DNA of 40,781 nt, from positions 1 to 40,781 of the forward strand of contig NZ_JAGIQL010000049.1 of NCBI RefSeq assembly GCF_017813245.1, in the 5' to 3' direction. Within the stretch, counting starts at the first letter, position 1; each line of letters opens with the position of its first letter. Positions 14,556-21,997 of the stretch are shown here, piece by piece. The DNA comes from Streptomyces montanisoli. Lineage in GTDB: Bacteria; Actinomycetota; Actinomycetes; Streptomycetales; Streptomycetaceae. Both the position numbers and the translations under genes were made by a program. The notes below the pieces were generated by a model, which saw only the letters and a list, made by a program, of their open reading frames with translations, searched no databases and was not told the origin of the DNA.

Positions 14556-15524
14556 GTGCCGAGAGCAAGCCTGATGTACCCCCTGCAGTCCGCCGACGTG
14601 GGACCGATGGCCGCGTACGGACGGCTCGCCGAGCGCTTCGGCACCCGCCTGTGGTGCGGGCAGTCGATGCAGATCGAGACCCACGCCCTGTTCGCCGCAC
14701 TCGCCGGCATGGGCGTGCAGGTCTCCTTCGGCACGTGTGTCGCCCTCACCCCGCTGCGCCACCCGTACCACGCCGCCGTCGAGGCTCGCAGCATCGCCGC
14801 ACTGTCGGGGCAGCCGTTCACCGCAGGCTACGGCCCCAGCGGCGCGAGCTTCCAGGCGAACATCTACGGCGCCGAGCTGGAGAAGCCCGTCTCCCACACC
14901 GTCGACTTCGTCACCAAGGTCAGGGCGCTCCTCGACGGAACACCCGTCGCGATGGCCCCCGGTGGGGCGGACATGGGGCTCCTGCCCATCGACGACCTGC
15001 CCGGCATCGAGGTCGGCATGGGCGTCCTGCGCCCGGCCATGGCGCGGGCCGCGGGCCGCCACGCCGACGCGGCGATCACCTGGCTCACCCCGCCGGGCCT
15101 CCTCGCCGACCAGCTCGTGCCCGCCGCCCGCGGCGCCGCCGCGGAGAAGGGGCGCGCCACGCCCCGGTTCGTCACGGTGGTGCAGGTCGCCGTCGACCGC
15201 GCCGGCCGCGACATGGACCGCATCGCGTACCACGGAACACACCAGCACCTCTCGCTGCCCCATTACGTCGACATGCTCCAGCGCTCCGGCCTGCCCGTCG
15301 TCCACGGCGACCCCGCCGCGTCGGCACGCACCCTCCTCGAAGCGGGCGTGGTCGTCACCGGCAAGCCCGACGAGATCGCCGAGCGACTCACCGCGTGGCA
15401 CAGTGCGGGGGCCGACGAGGTCATTCTCAATACCTCGGGCGTCCTCACCACGGAGGGTCTCGGCGAAGCCCTGCGCGACACCACCGACATCCTCACCGCG
15501 GTGGCGCAGCGGGCCGCGTCATGA
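14556..15524 (+). CDS. LLM-class F420-dependent oxidoreductase, candidate dehydroalanine reductase (LanJ-type)
   Basis: The 322-residue protein is a luciferase-like TIM barrel: MYPLQSADVGPMAAYGRLAE at the start, a VSFGTCVALTPLRHPYHAAV strand-helix, SGQPFTAGYGPSG, and a C-terminal VTGKPDEIAERLTAWHSAGA unit, all typical of F420-dependent enzymes. In lexapeptide biosynthesis an enzyme of this class uses F420H2 to reduce dehydroalanine to D-Ala, and I infer the same role here. GTG 14556 follows AGAAGGGA with a seven-base gap. The gene overlaps the flavoprotein decarboxylase gene by four bases (ATGA). The precursors' many Ser residues could give several D-Ala positions. Confidence 0.8.
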   Translation: MPRASLMYPLQSADVGPMAAYGRLAERFGTRLWCGQSMQIETHALFAALAGMGVQVSFGTCVALTPLRHPYHAAVEARSIAALSGQPFTAGYGPSGASFQANIYGAELEKPVSHTVDFVTKVRALLDGTPVAMAPGGADMGLLPIDDLPGIEVGMGVLRPAMARAAGRHADAAITWLTPPGLLADQLVPAARGAAAEKGRATPRFVTVVQVAVDRAGRDMDRIAYHGTHQHLSLPHYVDMLQRSGLPVVHGDPAASARTLLEAGVVVTGKPDEIAERLTAWHSAGADEVILNTSGVLTTEGLGEALRDTTDILTAVAQRAAS

Positions 15525-16099
15525 CCGCCGCGGCACCGGAGTTCACCGGCGAGCGGCTCATCGTCATGGCCACCGGCGGCATCCAGACCACACTGCTGCC
15601 CACCTGGCTCGACTGGCTGCGCACCAACTACCCTGCGACGCACGTACGTTGCGTGCTCACGCCGTCGGCCCTGCGGTTCACCACACCACTCGCCTGCTCG
15701 GCCTTCAGCGGCGGGCAGCAGCCGCTCACCGACACCTGGAACCAGGACATCGACCACGCCGTGCACGTGGAACTCGCCGACTGGGCCGACGGCATCATCG
15801 TCCACCCCGCCACGTTCCACACCGTCACCCGCCTCGCCCTCGGCATCACCGACACCCCGATGACACTGGCGCTGCAATGCACGTCCGCACCGGTCGTCGT
15901 CTGCCCCGCGCTGCCCCCCGGCGGATCCGACAGCCCCGCCTACCGCGCCAACGTGGCCACGCTGGCCGAACGTCCGCGCACCGCGGTGCTGCCGCCCACC
16001 CAGGGCGTCAGCACCTCGACGGGCCGCACGCAGATCGGCACCGCCGCGTTCTTCCCGCACGCCCTCACCGCGCTCGAAGACCTCAAGGAGACGCTGTGA
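15521..16099 (+). CDS. HFCD-family flavoprotein, peptidyl-cysteine decarboxylase (LanD-type)
   Basis: The 192-residue protein belongs to the homo-oligomeric flavin-containing Cys decarboxylases: an N-terminal Rossmann strand (LIVMATGGIQTTLLP), the active-site His in HVELADWADGIIVHPATF, and a PAT-type variant of the PASANT flavin motif followed by HTVTRLALGI. The usual PxMNxxMW substrate clamp is not obvious. EpiD/TvaF-type enzymes oxidatively decarboxylate a C-terminal Cys to an enethiolate, which then adds to a dehydro-residue to give AviCys. Both precursors end in Cys, which fits exactly. ATG 15521 overlaps the upstream stop and its own stop overlaps the next GTG start (GTGA). Confidence 0.85.
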   Translation: MTAAAPEFTGERLIVMATGGIQTTLLPTWLDWLRTNYPATHVRCVLTPSALRFTTPLACSAFSGGQQPLTDTWNQDIDHAVHVELADWADGIIVHPATFHTVTRLALGITDTPMTLALQCTSAPVVVCPALPPGGSDSPAYRANVATLAERPRTAVLPPTQGVSTSTGRTQIGTAAFFPHALTALEDLKETL

Positions 16100-17127
16100 C
16101 GAGCGGCGAGACGGTCGCGCGGTTCACCACCGGGATGACGCGGACGACGGTGACCAAGGCGCCCGGCGGGTACGTGTGGACGCGCCGGCCGGGCAAGGAC
16201 GTGCGCGACGATCCGCACCACACGCCGGGCCCGGTGCCGGACGACTTCACGCGCCGCGCCGCGGCCGCCTCCGGTGCCACGTTCACCTTCGCCACCCCCG
16301 CGACCTGGACGGACGGCGCCTACACGTTTCATGTGGGCGGGCATCGGAGTGTGGCGCAGCTCCTGATGGAGGGCGCGCTCAAGGACGCGGAAGCGGCCGC
16401 CGGGGGCGCCCGCGCCTTCGGCCGGCACCTCAAGGCGTTCCACACCGCGGACGCTGCCGACCCCACGCGCAGTGCCCCCGGCCCGGAGTATCCGGCCCCG
16501 CGTTACCCCGCCAGACTCGCGTCATGGCTGCGCACGGCCGCGGGCACCCGGGCCGCCCCCGCATTCCACACCATCCTGCGCGAGGGCCTCGGCGCGGCGC
16601 GCTGGGACACGCTCGCCGGGTACGCCGACGAGGCGCTCTCCCCGCGGGGCGACCCGGCAGTCGTGATCGGCTGGGCGACGCTCGGAAGCCTCATCGTCGC
16701 GGACGACGCCGACGCCGCCGCGAAGGAACCCGGTGCCGCGGAGGGCCCCGGGACCGCGGACGGCGCCGGGGCCGGGCCGCACGCGGCCCTGCTGTGCGGC
16801 CCCGACGGCGCGTTCGCCGCGCCCGAGATCGATCTCGGCTGCGCCCTTGGCGAGCTCCACGAGATCGCCGCGTCGCTCACCGCGCGCGGTATGGACACCG
16901 AGCCCGTCACCGCGTGGCGCGAGGCGCTGCTCGACGGCTACGGAACGCCGCTGGACCTCGCGAGGACGGCCCGCACCGCCGTCGTACGCATCGCCGCACA
17001 CGCCCACGACTTCGCCGCGTACGTGGGGTTCCACACCGAACTCCACGCCTACGTCGGCATGCTGGCCGACCTGCTCGACAACGAGGGTTCGCAGACCACA
17101 GTGATCACAGCCCGGGAGAGGCCATGA
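16096..17127 (+). CDS. Degenerate APH-fold protein, candidate LanX-type cyclase
   Basis: I recognise no named domain outright. Aligned by eye to the APH kinase fold, the 343-residue protein has an HVGGHRSVAQLL segment, the FGRHLKAFHT helix (about 108-117), VVIGWATLGSLIV at the catalytic-loop position (189-201) and APEIDLGCALGELHEIA at the metal-loop position (242-258). The HGD and Asn of a working kinase are replaced (IGW, S), so it would be a pseudokinase. A low-complexity Ala/Gly/Glu insertion (about 203-229) separates these loops. Class V clusters contain a third synthetase component, a stand-alone cyclase called LanX/LxmX; by position and by elimination this gene is the best candidate. 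Start is GTG 16096 (GTGA overlap); its stop overlaps the exporter start (ATGA). Confidence 0.55.
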   Translation: MTSGETVARFTTGMTRTTVTKAPGGYVWTRRPGKDVRDDPHHTPGPVPDDFTRRAAAASGATFTFATPATWTDGAYTFHVGGHRSVAQLLMEGALKDAEAAAGGARAFGRHLKAFHTADAADPTRSAPGPEYPAPRYPARLASWLRTAAGTRAAPAFHTILREGLGAARWDTLAGYADEALSPRGDPAVVIGWATLGSLIVADDADAAAKEPGAAEGPGTADGAGAGPHAALLCGPDGAFAAPEIDLGCALGELHEIAASLTARGMDTEPVTAWREALLDGYGTPLDLARTARTAVVRIAAHAHDFAAYVGFHTELHAYVGMLADLLDNEGSQTTVITARERP

Positions 17128-18866
17128 CGCAGACCACCGCCATACGGTTGCGCAGAGAAATCACCCGCCACCCCGCGGCGCTGACCGTCTCCCTGCTCAC
17201 CGGACTGCTGTCGACGGCCGGTTCGCTGGCCGTCCCCCTGATCACCCGCCAGGTCATCGCCGACGTGTCCGCGGGACGCTCGGTGAACTGGCTCATCGTC
17301 GGGGCCTTCGTCGTCGCGCTCGCGTCGTCCGCCGCCCAGGGCGGTTCGGCCTACCTGCTGGCCCGCATCGGCTCCCACATGGTCTACCGCATCCGCGTCG
17401 CCGTGATGGGCCACATCCTGCGGCTTCCCGTCCAGCACATCAGGACGGAGGGGGCGGGGGCGCTGACCTCGCGCATCACGTCCGACACCCTGATGCTTCG
17501 CCAGGTGATCGACGTCGGGCTCGCGCAGATGCCGGTGTCCGCGCTGCTGGTGGCCGCGTCCGTCGCGGCGATGGCCTGGCTGAACTGGCTGCTCACCCTC
17601 GTGTCGGCCGGTGTGTTCGCCGCGGTCGGCATCGCCATCGCGTTCATGTTCAAGTGGATCAAGGCCAACGCCATCGAGCAGCAGCAGGCCCTTGGCGGCA
17701 TCGCCGGGCGCTTCTCCTCGCACCTCGACGCCATCACCACCATCAAGGCGTCGGGCGCAGAGGACACCGTCGAGCAGGACCTGTCCCAGGAGGCGGACCG
17801 GGTACGGCGCATCGGCCTGACCGGCGACGTCCTCCAGGCGGCGATGCTTCCGGTGCTGGCGGGCGGGCAGCAGGTCGCGCTCGTCGCCGTCATCCTCGTC
17901 GGCAGCGTCCAAATGTCCCACGGGACGCTGAGTGTCGCGTCGTTCTCCGCGTTCGTGCTGTACCTGCTGCAACTGGCCGCGCCCGTCATGCTGCTGTTCA
18001 CGGGGTTCGGCCGGCTGCGCATCGGGCAGGCAGTCAAGGAGCGCTTCAACACACTGCTGGCCACACCGCGCGAGCAGGACGGCGGGCAGCCGGGCGCGCG
18101 CCGCCCCGAAACCCCCGAGGCCGCCGGGCTCGACACCACCGGCATCGTCTTCGACAAGGTGTCGTACACGTACCCCGGCACCGCCCAACCGGCCCTCAGC
18201 GAGCTGTCGTTCTCCGTGCCGCGGCACGGCCTGACGACCCTGGTCGGCCCGTCGGGCGCGGGCAAGAGCACCGTGCTCTCCCTGGTGGAGCGCTTCACCT
18301 CGCCCGATGAGGGCCACGTCCTCGTACTCGGCTCCGACGTGGACGCCTGGCCGCTGTCCGAGCTGCGCGGGAGCATCACCTACGTCGACCAGTCGTTCAC
18401 ACTGCTCCAGGCCAGTGTGCGCCAGAACCTGTCCGTGCAGCACAAACAGGCCGTTCCCGAGGGCGCGTTGTGGGAGGCGCTCGCATCCGTCGGCCTGACC
18501 GCGGCCGTCAAGGCGCTGCCCGACGGCCTGGACACGGTCATCGGCGCGGAGACGGACCTGTCGGGCGGCCAGCGCCAGCGCCTCGCGCTCGCCCGTGCGC
18601 TGCTCTCCGACACGGAACTGGTCGTACTCGACGAGCCCACGAGCCAGCTCGACGGCATCAACGAGGACCGCTTCCGCACGATCATCGAGGAGCTGTCACG
18701 CACCCGTGCGGTGTTCGTGGTGGCCCACCGCCTGTCGACCGTACGCAGCGCCCAGCACGTGATCATGCTGGACGGCGGCGGCCTGGTCGACGAGGGCCCG
18801 CACGACGTCCTGCTGAAGACGTGCGAGCCGTACAGGGAACTCCACACGGCCCAGGCGCTGTCGTAG
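17124..18866 (+). CDS. ABC exporter, fused membrane and ATPase domains
   Basis: The 580-residue protein has an N-terminal six-helix membrane domain (ALTVSLLTGLLSTAGSLAVP through about residue 315) and a C-terminal ATPase with Walker A GPSGAGKST, signature LSGGQRQRLALARAL, Walker B VVLDEPTSQLD and H-loop AHRLS. It lacks an N-terminal C39 peptidase domain, so leader removal must be done elsewhere, consistent with the M16 pair. It would work as a homodimer. ATG 17124 overlaps the stop of the preceding gene. It is the last gene of the plus-strand operon and gives the cluster a second export or immunity route beside the two-gene ABC-2 system. Confidence 0.9.
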   Translation: MTQTTAIRLRREITRHPAALTVSLLTGLLSTAGSLAVPLITRQVIADVSAGRSVNWLIVGAFVVALASSAAQGGSAYLLARIGSHMVYRIRVAVMGHILRLPVQHIRTEGAGALTSRITSDTLMLRQVIDVGLAQMPVSALLVAASVAAMAWLNWLLTLVSAGVFAAVGIAIAFMFKWIKANAIEQQQALGGIAGRFSSHLDAITTIKASGAEDTVEQDLSQEADRVRRIGLTGDVLQAAMLPVLAGGQQVALVAVILVGSVQMSHGTLSVASFSAFVLYLLQLAAPVMLLFTGFGRLRIGQAVKERFNTLLATPREQDGGQPGARRPETPEAAGLDTTGIVFDKVSYTYPGTAQPALSELSFSVPRHGLTTLVGPSGAGKSTVLSLVERFTSPDEGHVLVLGSDVDAWPLSELRGSITYVDQSFTLLQASVRQNLSVQHKQAVPEGALWEALASVGLTAAVKALPDGLDTVIGAETDLSGGQRQRLALARALLSDTELVVLDEPTSQLDGINEDRFRTIIEELSRTRAVFVVAHRLSTVRSAQHVIMLDGGGLVDEGPHDVLLKTCEPYRELHTAQALS

Positions 18867-18901
18867 CGGCCGTTCCGCACCCCGCCGGCGCCACCCGCCC
18901 A

Positions 18902-18918
18902 GCCCGCCGCGGGCGGGC
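18902..18918 (+). terminator. GC-rich hairpin after the plus-strand operon
   Basis: GCCCGCC (18902-18908), a three-base loop and GGCGGGC (18912-18918) lie 36 bases after the exporter stop. There is no T-run. It is the likely end of the cluster's plus-strand transcript. The remaining bases to the tRNA at 19059 hold no gene. Confidence 0.45.
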
Positions 18919-19058
18919 GCGCCGGCCGGCCGTGGGCGGGACGCACGGCCTCACCGGCCGAGCGGACCGCTTCCCATGACTGTTGCTCACCGGCTGCTGA
19001 TCATCGAAGTCCGTCGGTCGAACGCGGTTCGCATTCGCCGTACGGACGGACATTCGAG

Positions 19059-19132
19059 TGGGGCGGGTGGGACTCGAACCCACGGCCGACGGATTATGAG
19101 TCCGCTGCTCTAACCGGCTGAGCTACCGCCCC
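19059..19132 (-). tRNA. tRNA-Ile (anticodon CAU, lysidine type)
   Basis: On the minus strand the cloverleaf is complete: acceptor GGGGCGG/CCGCCCC, D-arm AGCTCAGCCGGTTAGAGC, anticodon stem-loop GGACTCATAATCC, T-arm GTGGG-TTCGAGT-CCCAC, discriminator A. CCA is not encoded. The CAT anticodon could be read as Met, but the GACTCATAATC stem-loop is the hallmark of tRNA-Ile2, whose C34 is changed to lysidine by TilS so that it reads AUA. The 3' end faces the lanthipeptide cluster. Confidence 0.92.
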
Positions 19133-19267
19133 CAACGGCGCGTCGCGCACAAGTGTGCGCGCCGTCTGCCGCAGCATAGCCGCTCATACGATCTCCTGCT
19201 GTGGCGGTCGGCATGCCGCGGCCTCGAAGACCGCCCCCTGAGCCCCGGGGTTGCCGGGCAAACGAAA

Positions 19268-19288
19268 AAGGACCCCTTTGGGGTCCTT
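19268..19288 (-). terminator. Rho-independent terminator after the tRNA-Asn genes
   Basis: On the minus strand AAGGACCCC-AAA-GGGGTCCTT is a nine-pair stem with a three-base loop followed by a T-run (TTTTT, read from 19269-19265). It lies 12 bases after the 3' end of the proximal tRNA-Asn and is a textbook intrinsic terminator. Confidence 0.9.
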
Positions 19289-19300
19289 CCGTGTGATGTG

Positions 19301-19373
19301 CTCCCCCGGCTGGACTCGAACCAGCAACCCTCCGGTTAACAGCCGAATGCTCTGCCAATTGAGCTACAGGGGA
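19301..19373 (-). tRNA. tRNA-Asn (GUU), distal copy
   Basis: The cloverleaf reads TCCCCTG...CGGGGGA acceptor (one G-T pair), D-arm AGCTCAATTGGCAGAGC, anticodon stem-loop CGGCTGTTAACCG (anticodon GTT), T-arm GCTGG-TTCGAGT-CCAGC and discriminator G. CCA is not encoded. It is followed by the intrinsic terminator at 19268-19288 and preceded by a second tRNA-Asn five bases away. Confidence 0.95.
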
Positions 19374-19378
19374 TCGCG

Positions 19379-19451
19379 CTCCCCCGACTGGACTCGAACC
19401 AGTAACCTGCCGGTTAACAGCCGGCTGCTCTGCCAATTGAGCTACAGGGGA
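19379..19451 (-). tRNA. tRNA-Asn (GUU), proximal copy
   Basis: Same acceptor, D-arm and anticodon as the neighbouring copy, with compensated differences in the upper anticodon stem/variable region and in the T-stem (ACTGG/CCAGT). The two form one tandem transcription unit on the minus strand. Confidence 0.95.
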
Positions 19452-19664
19452 TTGCTGCGTCTGCCGCGGGCCCTCGCCGGTCCGGGTCACCCGGGCGGCG
19501 CGTGCTCGCTGCGACACATACATTAGCGCAAGCAGGGGGGTGCTCCGCCAATCGGTATCGTGCCGGGTCACGTCGGGTGATCCCGGGCCGTGACGGGGTA
19601 GGCGCATCAGCACGCGAGGGCAGCGATGGCCCCACGGTCCGACGCTAGGAAAGGGTGGCAGCCA

Positions 19665-19979
19665 ATGAGGTACCGCCTCACGTTCATCGCGGGTCTGGCT
19701 CTCGGATACGTTCTGGGAACCCGCGCAGGCCGCGAGCGCTACGAGAAGATGAGGAGCGCGGCGCAGCAGATCTCCCAGAACCCGGCGGTGCGCAACGCCA
19801 CGGAGACCGCGACGCAGACCGGCAAGGAGTTCGCCGGGAAGGCGTACCACTCGGTGAGCGAGCGGGTCGGCGACAAGGTCGGGGACCGGGTGCCCGCGTC
19901 CGTCGCGCAGCGCGTGCGTTCCCTGCGGGAGCGCAACGGCCGCGCCGGCGAGGACGACTGGGGCACCACCAATACCTGA
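19665..19979 (+). CDS. YtxH-like small membrane-anchored protein
   Basis: The 104-residue protein starts MRYRLTFIAGLALGYVLGTR: a short hydrophobic helix followed at once by AGRERYEKMRSAAQQISQNP, the YtxH pattern of a membrane anchor plus a charged amphipathic helix. The rest is helical and polar (TATQTGKEFAGKAYHSVSER) with a DDW-containing tail. Its role is unknown; related proteins are linked to envelope stress or general stress. ATG 19665 is supported by GGAAAGGG 11-18 bases upstream. It is conserved in Streptomyces and is monocistronic here, ending before a very strong hairpin. Confidence 0.8.
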   Translation: MRYRLTFIAGLALGYVLGTRAGRERYEKMRSAAQQISQNPAVRNATETATQTGKEFAGKAYHSVSERVGDKVGDRVPASVAQRVRSLRERNGRAGEDDWGTTNT

Positions 19980-20004
19980 GGCGGCCGGTCCCCCGCGCGG
20001 TGCG

Positions 20005-20046
20005 GCGGTCAGCGGGCTCCGACGGGCGTCGGGGCCCGCTGACCGC
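20005..20046. terminator. Very stable 19-pair hairpin
   Basis: GCGGTCAGCGGGC (20005-20017) pairs perfectly with 20034-20046, and TCCGAC (20018-20023) pairs with 20028-20033 including one G-T pair; the loop is four bases. It lies between the YtxH-like gene and the sugar kinase and should terminate the first. It ends six bases before the TAGAAT hexamer (20053-20058) that may be the -10 of the sugar kinase. Confidence 0.7.
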
Positions 20047-20066
20047 TGTCCGTAGAATCCCGTGCC

Positions 20067-21578
20067 ATGGGAATAGTCGCCGGTCTCGACAGCTCGTCCG
20101 GGGCCACACGCATCGTCGTCTGCGACACCGGCACCGGTGCCGTCCTGCGCCAGGGGTACGCGCCGCACCCCGTCGACCCGAAGGCGACGGACGTCGACCC
20201 GCAGGCCTGGCTGCTCTCCCTGGGCGAGGCCGCGACCGGCGGGCTGCTCGAAGGCGTCCAGGCCATCGGCGTCTCCGCCCAGCAGCACGCGCTCATCGCC
20301 CTCGACCAGCAGGGCGCCCTCGTGCGGCCCGCGCTGCTCGGCAACGACAAGCGCGCGCAGGTCGCGGCGGCCGACCTGGTGGACGCGCTGGGCGGCAGGC
20401 AGGCCTGGGCCGAGGCGGTCGGCGCGGTGCCGTCGGCCGGGCAGGTGCTCGCGAAGCTGGGCTGGCTGGCCCGGCACGAGCCGGAGGCCGCGGGCCGCGT
20501 CGCCTCGGTGATGCAGGCGCACGACTGGATCGTCTGGCAGCTGCTCGGCAGGCCCGCGCGCCGCACGACGGACCGCGGTGACGCGTCGAGCACGGGCTAC
20601 TGGGCCGCCGCCACGGCCACCTACCGGCAGGACCTCGTCGAGCTGGCGCTCGGCCACCGGGTCGGGGTCCCCGAGGTGCTCGGCCCCTCGGAGGCGGCAG
20701 GCACCACGCCCGAGGGGCTGCTGATCTCCGCGGGCACCGGCGAGACCATGGCCGCCGCGCTCGGCCTCGGGCTCAGGACGGGCGACGCCGTCGTGTCGCT
20801 CGGCGGGTCCGGGTCCGTGATGGCGGTGCACGGGGAGGCGCTGGCCGACGCGTCGGGCACGATCACCTCCTTCGCGGACGCCACCGGCATGCACCTGCCC
20901 GTCGTGCACACGAACAACGCGGTGCGCGCGCTGCGCGGCACCGCCGAGCTGCTCGGGACGGCTGACCTCGCCGAGCTCTCCGCGCTCGCGCTCAAGTCGA
21001 CGCCCGGTTCGTCCGGTCTCGTGCTGCTGCCGTACCTGGAGGGCGAGCGCACGCCGCAACTGCCGCACACGGCGGGCACGCTCAGCGGACTGCGCCGCGA
21101 GTCCATGCGCCCCGAGCACCTGGCGCGTGCCGCGTTCGAGGGCATGCTCTGCTCGCTCGCCGACGCGATGGACGTGCTGCGCGGCCGCGGCGTCGAGGTG
21201 CGCCGCGTGTTCCTGCTCGGTGGCGCGGCCGAGCTGCCCGCCGTGCAGGCCATCGCCCCCGCCGTGTTCGGCGCGCAGGTCGTGGTGGCGCAGCCGGCCG
21301 AGTACGCGGCGCTCGGCGCGGCCCGCCAGGCCGCGTGGGCGCTCGGGGTCTCGAACGGGACGCTGGACCCGGCGACGCCGCCGGCCTGGCAGGGCGCGGC
21401 CGCGCAGGTCTTCGAGCCGGGCGACGAGCTGGCGGTCGGCTCCGCCGTGCGCCAGCAGTACCAGGCCACGCGGGAGCAGATCCATCCGGGCGCGTTCGCC
21501 GGAACGCAAGCCGGGACGCGGGCCGGGACGCGGGCCGGGGGCTCGGACGCGGTGACCGGCGGCGACGGCACGCCGTAG
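20067..21578 (+). CDS. FGGY-family carbohydrate kinase, xylulokinase-like
   Basis: The 503-residue protein has the two actin-like domains of FGGY kinases: the phosphate-1 loop GLDSSSGATRIVVCD at the N-terminus, GVSAQQHALIALD, TTDRGDASSTGYW, the second phosphate loop SLGGSGSVMAVHGE, LLPYLEGERTPQLPHTAGTL (resembling the xylulokinase motif) and the adenosine segment FLLGGAAELPAVQAIAPAVF. The predicted reaction is ATP-dependent phosphorylation of a ketopentose, probably D-xylulose. The C-terminus adds a Gly/Thr/Arg microrepeat (AGTRAGTRAGG). ATG 20067 has no ribosome site but lies eight bases after TAGAAT, so a leaderless transcript is possible. No xylose isomerase or transporter gene is adjacent, so the substrate is uncertain. 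Confidence 0.82.
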   Translation: MGIVAGLDSSSGATRIVVCDTGTGAVLRQGYAPHPVDPKATDVDPQAWLLSLGEAATGGLLEGVQAIGVSAQQHALIALDQQGALVRPALLGNDKRAQVAAADLVDALGGRQAWAEAVGAVPSAGQVLAKLGWLARHEPEAAGRVASVMQAHDWIVWQLLGRPARRTTDRGDASSTGYWAAATATYRQDLVELALGHRVGVPEVLGPSEAAGTTPEGLLISAGTGETMAAALGLGLRTGDAVVSLGGSGSVMAVHGEALADASGTITSFADATGMHLPVVHTNNAVRALRGTAELLGTADLAELSALALKSTPGSSGLVLLPYLEGERTPQLPHTAGTLSGLRRESMRPEHLARAAFEGMLCSLADAMDVLRGRGVEVRRVFLLGGAAELPAVQAIAPAVFGAQVVVAQPAEYAALGAARQAAWALGVSNGTLDPATPPAWQGAAAQVFEPGDELAVGSAVRQQYQATREQIHPGAFAGTQAGTRAGTRAGGSDAVTGGDGTP

Positions 21579-21997
21579 CCGCCGGTCGCCGCACCCCCGG
21601 CGCGCGAGGGGGCATCGCCGGCCTCCTGCCAGTGGAGCGTCTCCTGCCACCGCGCCGCTACTGGGCCCGTGTCGCGCCGGTTCCGTCGCCCTCGCCGGTC
21701 CCGCCGCCCTCGCCGGTAGCCTCCGTCCCGTCGGCGCGCGCGTCCCCGGCACGCGGCCACGGCGTCGTCCCGGCGCGGCGTCGTTCCTGCACGGCGGCGC
21801 GGCATCGCCGCCGGTCGCGCCGGAGGCGGTGTCGTACCCGCGCCGTAGGGTTTTCCGTGTGCCCGTCGCGAGGCGGCGCTTCTTGACCCGGCCTTGGCCA
21901 TTCCGCGGGAGTCCGTCCCGGAAATCCTTGGGAATCAAGGGCGCGCGTGCCGCAAGATGGGGGCGACCTCTGCCCGCCGACCCTGAGAGACCCCCGC
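21579..21997. other. 419-base spacer upstream of the ABC exporter pair
   Basis: I see no supportable gene. The stretch has pyrimidine-rich repeats (CGCCCTCGCCGGT twice near 21687-21720) and, closer to the ABC genes, promoter-like hexamers TAGGGT (21846-21851) and TTGACC (21883-21888), which are not correctly spaced to each other. It is the likely promoter region of the exporter operon. Confidence 0.4.

Noticed and set aside
6038..18866. Thioamitide (thioviridamide-like) assignment of the cluster.
   Set aside because: No YcaO or TfuA gene is present; the LanJ-type reductase and the M16 pair fit class V lanthipeptides better, although the C-terminal ring motif is shared.
19059..19132. tRNA read as tRNA-Met because of the CAT anticodon.
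   Set aside because: The GGACTCATAATCC anticodon arm is characteristic of the lysidine-modified tRNA-Ile.
19110..21938. A minus-strand open frame of more than 900 codons.
   Set aside because: It runs through two tRNA genes and the whole sugar kinase gene and has low-complexity Arg/Pro/Gly content: an antisense shadow of GC-rich coding DNA.
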